Below are positions 22,405 through 23,750 of a DNA stretch of 23,750 bases, in pieces (position 1 is the first letter of the stretch; every line of letters begins with the position of its first letter). The notes below the pieces were generated by a model. It saw only the letters and a program-made list of their open reading frames with translations, was not told the origin of the DNA and did no database searches. Source of the DNA: Tardiphaga sp. (lineage in GTDB: Bacteria > Pseudomonadota > Alphaproteobacteria > Rhizobiales > Xanthobacteraceae). Where the stretch lies: assembly GCA_028290765.1 (NCBI GenBank), contig JAQGJF010001061.1, positions 1 to 23,750 on the forward strand, given 5' to 3'. The position numbers and the translations under genes were made by a program.

Positions 22405-22698
22405 CTAGTAGCGCTTGCCGGTGGGTACAGAATCGTCGGCCGGGGCGGCAGCGCCGCTGGGTGCGCCACGACTGGACCCGGACCCTACGGTGCCTTTCGC
22501 ACCGGCCTTGGCGCCGGATTTCACGCCGGGTTGCGCATGGAAGTCCTCGTCGCCGCTGCCCGAGGCCCCACCCTGCATATTTTTGCCCTGCGCGCCGCCA
22601 CGAATCTGGGTGTCGGACGAGGTGCCTTGCGCCAGCACGGGGCCGGCCAGCATGGCGGACACAGCCAGTACGATCGCCGAGGTTTTCACAAGCTTCAT
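22405..22698 (-). CDS. Small secreted Gly/Ser/Ala-rich protein of unknown function
   Basis: This 97-residue protein has a typical Sec signal peptide ('MKLVKTSAIVLAVSAMLAGPVLAQ', cleavage after Ala-Leu-Ala or close by). The mature region is about 73 residues, low in complexity and rich in Gly, Ser and Ala, with Lys and Asp and no Cys. The minus-strand start is preceded by AGGAG, 5 bases before ATG. The signal peptide, ribosome binding site and adjoining terminator make it a real gene. The mature part looks disordered and I recognise no domain; it is probably periplasmic or surface-associated. The opposite-strand frame is also open, but it lacks these features. Confidence 0.8.
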   Translation of the reverse strand: MKLVKTSAIVLAVSAMLAGPVLAQGTSSDTQIRGGAQGKNMQGGASGSGDEDFHAQPGVKSGAKAGAKGTVGSGSSRGAPSGAAAPADDSVPTGKRY

Positions 22699-22730
22699 TC
22701 AGTTCTCCTGATGATGGATACGCGATGAGC

Positions 22731-22784
22731 GGTTCGGTTGTTCCACGCGCCGTCCTGTACCGAACCTGCCATCGCGCAGGTCAA
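22731..22784 (-). promoter_or_regulatory. Possible promoter and inverted repeat upstream of the small secreted protein gene
   Basis: GGTTCGGT (22731-22738) and ACCGAACC (22759-22766) form a perfect 8-bp inverted repeat with a 20-base spacer. On the minus strand, TTGACC (complement of 22779-22784) is a good -35 box. About 17 bases later comes only a poor -10 (GGTACA, complement of 22756-22761). The repeat would sit between the -10 region and the ribosome binding site. It could be an operator or a 5' leader hairpin, or chance. Confidence 0.25.
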
Positions 22785-23052
22785 TGTTTCGCGAACGGCG
22801 CGGGCGCCATGCAAACCGCGCCATGTGGTGATCGTGCAGGGATTTGAGGGCGATTTCGCGAAACTTGCGCCGCAGCTTTTCCTTATATGCGGCAATGAAA
22901 CCGATGCGACATCGCTCGAACCGCCGGAAAAAACAGCAATAATGGTGGACCTCGCAGCGGTTCCGGTTTCCCTGGCGGGCCTTTTGAGGCATGCATTTGG
23001 ACCGATGACCGCCTAAATTGCGGACAAGATCGAATCGAACCTCCGGAAGCCA
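22785..23052. other. Intergenic region before mutL with no gene seen
   Basis: Together with 22699-22784, this makes a 354-base gap between the divergent small secreted protein gene and mutL. Open frames exist on both strands but have no ribosome binding site, no recognisable domain and unconvincing composition. A short AT-rich patch (about 22877-22889, CTTTTCCTTATAT) may contain promoter elements for mutL, but no well-spaced -35/-10 pair was found. GGAAG at 23046-23050 is the mutL ribosome binding site. Confidence 0.5.
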
Positions 23053-23750
23053 TGCCCGTCCGCCAACTGCCAGAAACCATCGTCAACCGCATCGCCGCCG
23101 GCGAGGTGGTCGAACGTCCGGCCAGCGTGGTCAAGGAACTGGTCGAGAACGCCATCGACGCCGGCGCCAGCCGGATCGACGTGTTCACCGACGGCGGCGG
23201 GCGGCGGCGGATCGGCATCACCGATGATGGCGACGGCATGACCCATGCCGATCTCGCCATCGCGGTCGATCGCCACGCCACCTCGAAGCTCGACGACGAA
23301 GACCTTTTGAATATCCGCACACTCGGGTTCCGCGGCGAGGCGCTGCCGTCGATCGGTGCGGTGGCGCGGCTGGCCATCACCACACGACACGCCTCCGAGC
23401 CGCATGCCTGGTCGATGAGCGTCGAAGGCGGTGCGAAATCCGCGATCGTTCCCGCCGCGCTGTCGCAGGGCACCCGGGTCGAGGTCAACGACCTGTATTA
23501 TGCGACGCCGGCGCGGCTGAAATTTCTCAAGACCGACCGCACCGAAGCCGAGGCCATCCGCGAGGTGGTGCGGCGCCTCGCGATGGCGCGGCCCGACGTG
23601 GCGTTCACGCTGGCCGGCGAGGAACGCGCGCCGGTGACCTGGGCGGCGGCGCTGCCGGGTGCGGCCGGCCGGCTGACCCGGCTCGGCGATATTCTCGGCG
23701 CCGATTTCCGCTCCAGCGCCATCGAAGTGCGCAGCGAGCGCGAAGGCGTC
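23053..23750 (+). CDS. mutL: DNA mismatch repair protein MutL (N-terminal part; runs off the right edge)
   Basis: An open frame from ATG 23053 to the window end (232 codons) encodes the GHKL ATPase domain of MutL. Motifs are 'QLPETIVNRIAAGEVVERPASVVKELVENAIDAGA' (residues about 5-39; the ATP-binding Glu32 and Asn33 lie in the helix), 'ITDDGDGM' (56-63), 'RHATSKL' (74-80) and 'LGFRGEALPSIGAV' (91-104; Ala-Ser-Ile is more common than Pro-Ser-Ile). MutL couples MutS mismatch recognition to strand removal. The C-terminal dimerisation domain lies beyond the window, so presence of the DQHAxxERxxYE endonuclease motif cannot be judged. This is a housekeeping gene and marks the edge of the catabolic island. 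There is no sign of frameshift. Confidence 0.97.

Noticed and set aside
22738..23016. 92-codon plus-strand frame in the gap before mutL
   Set aside because: No ribosome binding site, signal peptide or recognisable domain, and it covers the promoter region of the divergent small gene.
1..23750. CRISPR arrays, tRNA or rRNA genes, transposases, phage genes
   Set aside because: No regularly spaced repeats, no tRNA-like cloverleaf and no transposase or integrase motifs were seen on either strand by eye.

Overview
The window is GC-rich alphaproteobacterial DNA. Three things make a Bradyrhizobium/Rhodopseudomonas-type organism (order Hyphomicrobiales) the best guess: the strong G/C bias at third codon positions, an intergenic palindromic repeat of the 'TAGCCCGGATGAGC' type that I recall from that group, and the character of the genes (many ABC importers and catabolic hydrolases). 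This assignment is inference. No rRNA, tRNA, CRISPR array, insertion sequence or prophage gene was seen.

Layout. (1) 1-4649, plus strand: the end of a dipeptide/oligopeptide ABC importer operon, comprising the C-terminal tail of one ATPase, a second ATPase, two permeases and a periplasmic solute-binding protein, with short gaps or overlaps. (2) 4773-8358, plus: an EntS-like MFS transporter and an unusually long (743 aa) amidase-signature enzyme, followed by an orphan Shine-Dalgarno with a tiny reading frame and a REP-like palindromic repeat. (3) 8596-16029: a minus-strand XRE-cupin regulator faces a plus-strand operon of six genes: alpha/beta-hydrolase, a BtrH/C39-like papain-fold protein, a complete taurine/nitrate-type ABC importer (solute-binding protein, ATPase, permease), and a second alpha/beta-hydrolase that is a close paralogue of the first. 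A perfect 19-bp palindrome sits in the divergent intergenic region, over a possible -35 box of the operon. (4) 16076-22253: a minus-strand LysR regulator faces a polar-amino-acid-type solute-binding protein, an M20-like protein, a fused permease-ATPase and an M24-like (pita-bread) protein. (5) 22315-23750: a strong bidirectional terminator, a small secreted Gly/Ser/Ala-rich protein on the minus strand, and the start of mutL, which runs off the end.

How it may work together (inference). Regions 1-4 look like a scavenging and catabolic island with three importers of three different families, each next to cytoplasmic hydrolases. Region 3 is the best candidate for an undescribed system: a regulator, a dedicated importer, two paralogous alpha/beta-hydrolases of a family that includes C-C bond hydrolases, and a papain-fold protein related to a biosynthetic acyltransferase. 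Region 4 is the second candidate, because both hydrolase-fold proteins have lost canonical metal-site residues (M20: Glu-Glu replaced by His-Lys and no recognisable C-terminal His; M24: Asp replaced by His and Glu by Gln). This suggests either altered chemistry, as in creatinase or ectoine hydrolase, or loss of peptidase activity. The substrates cannot be read from sequence alone.
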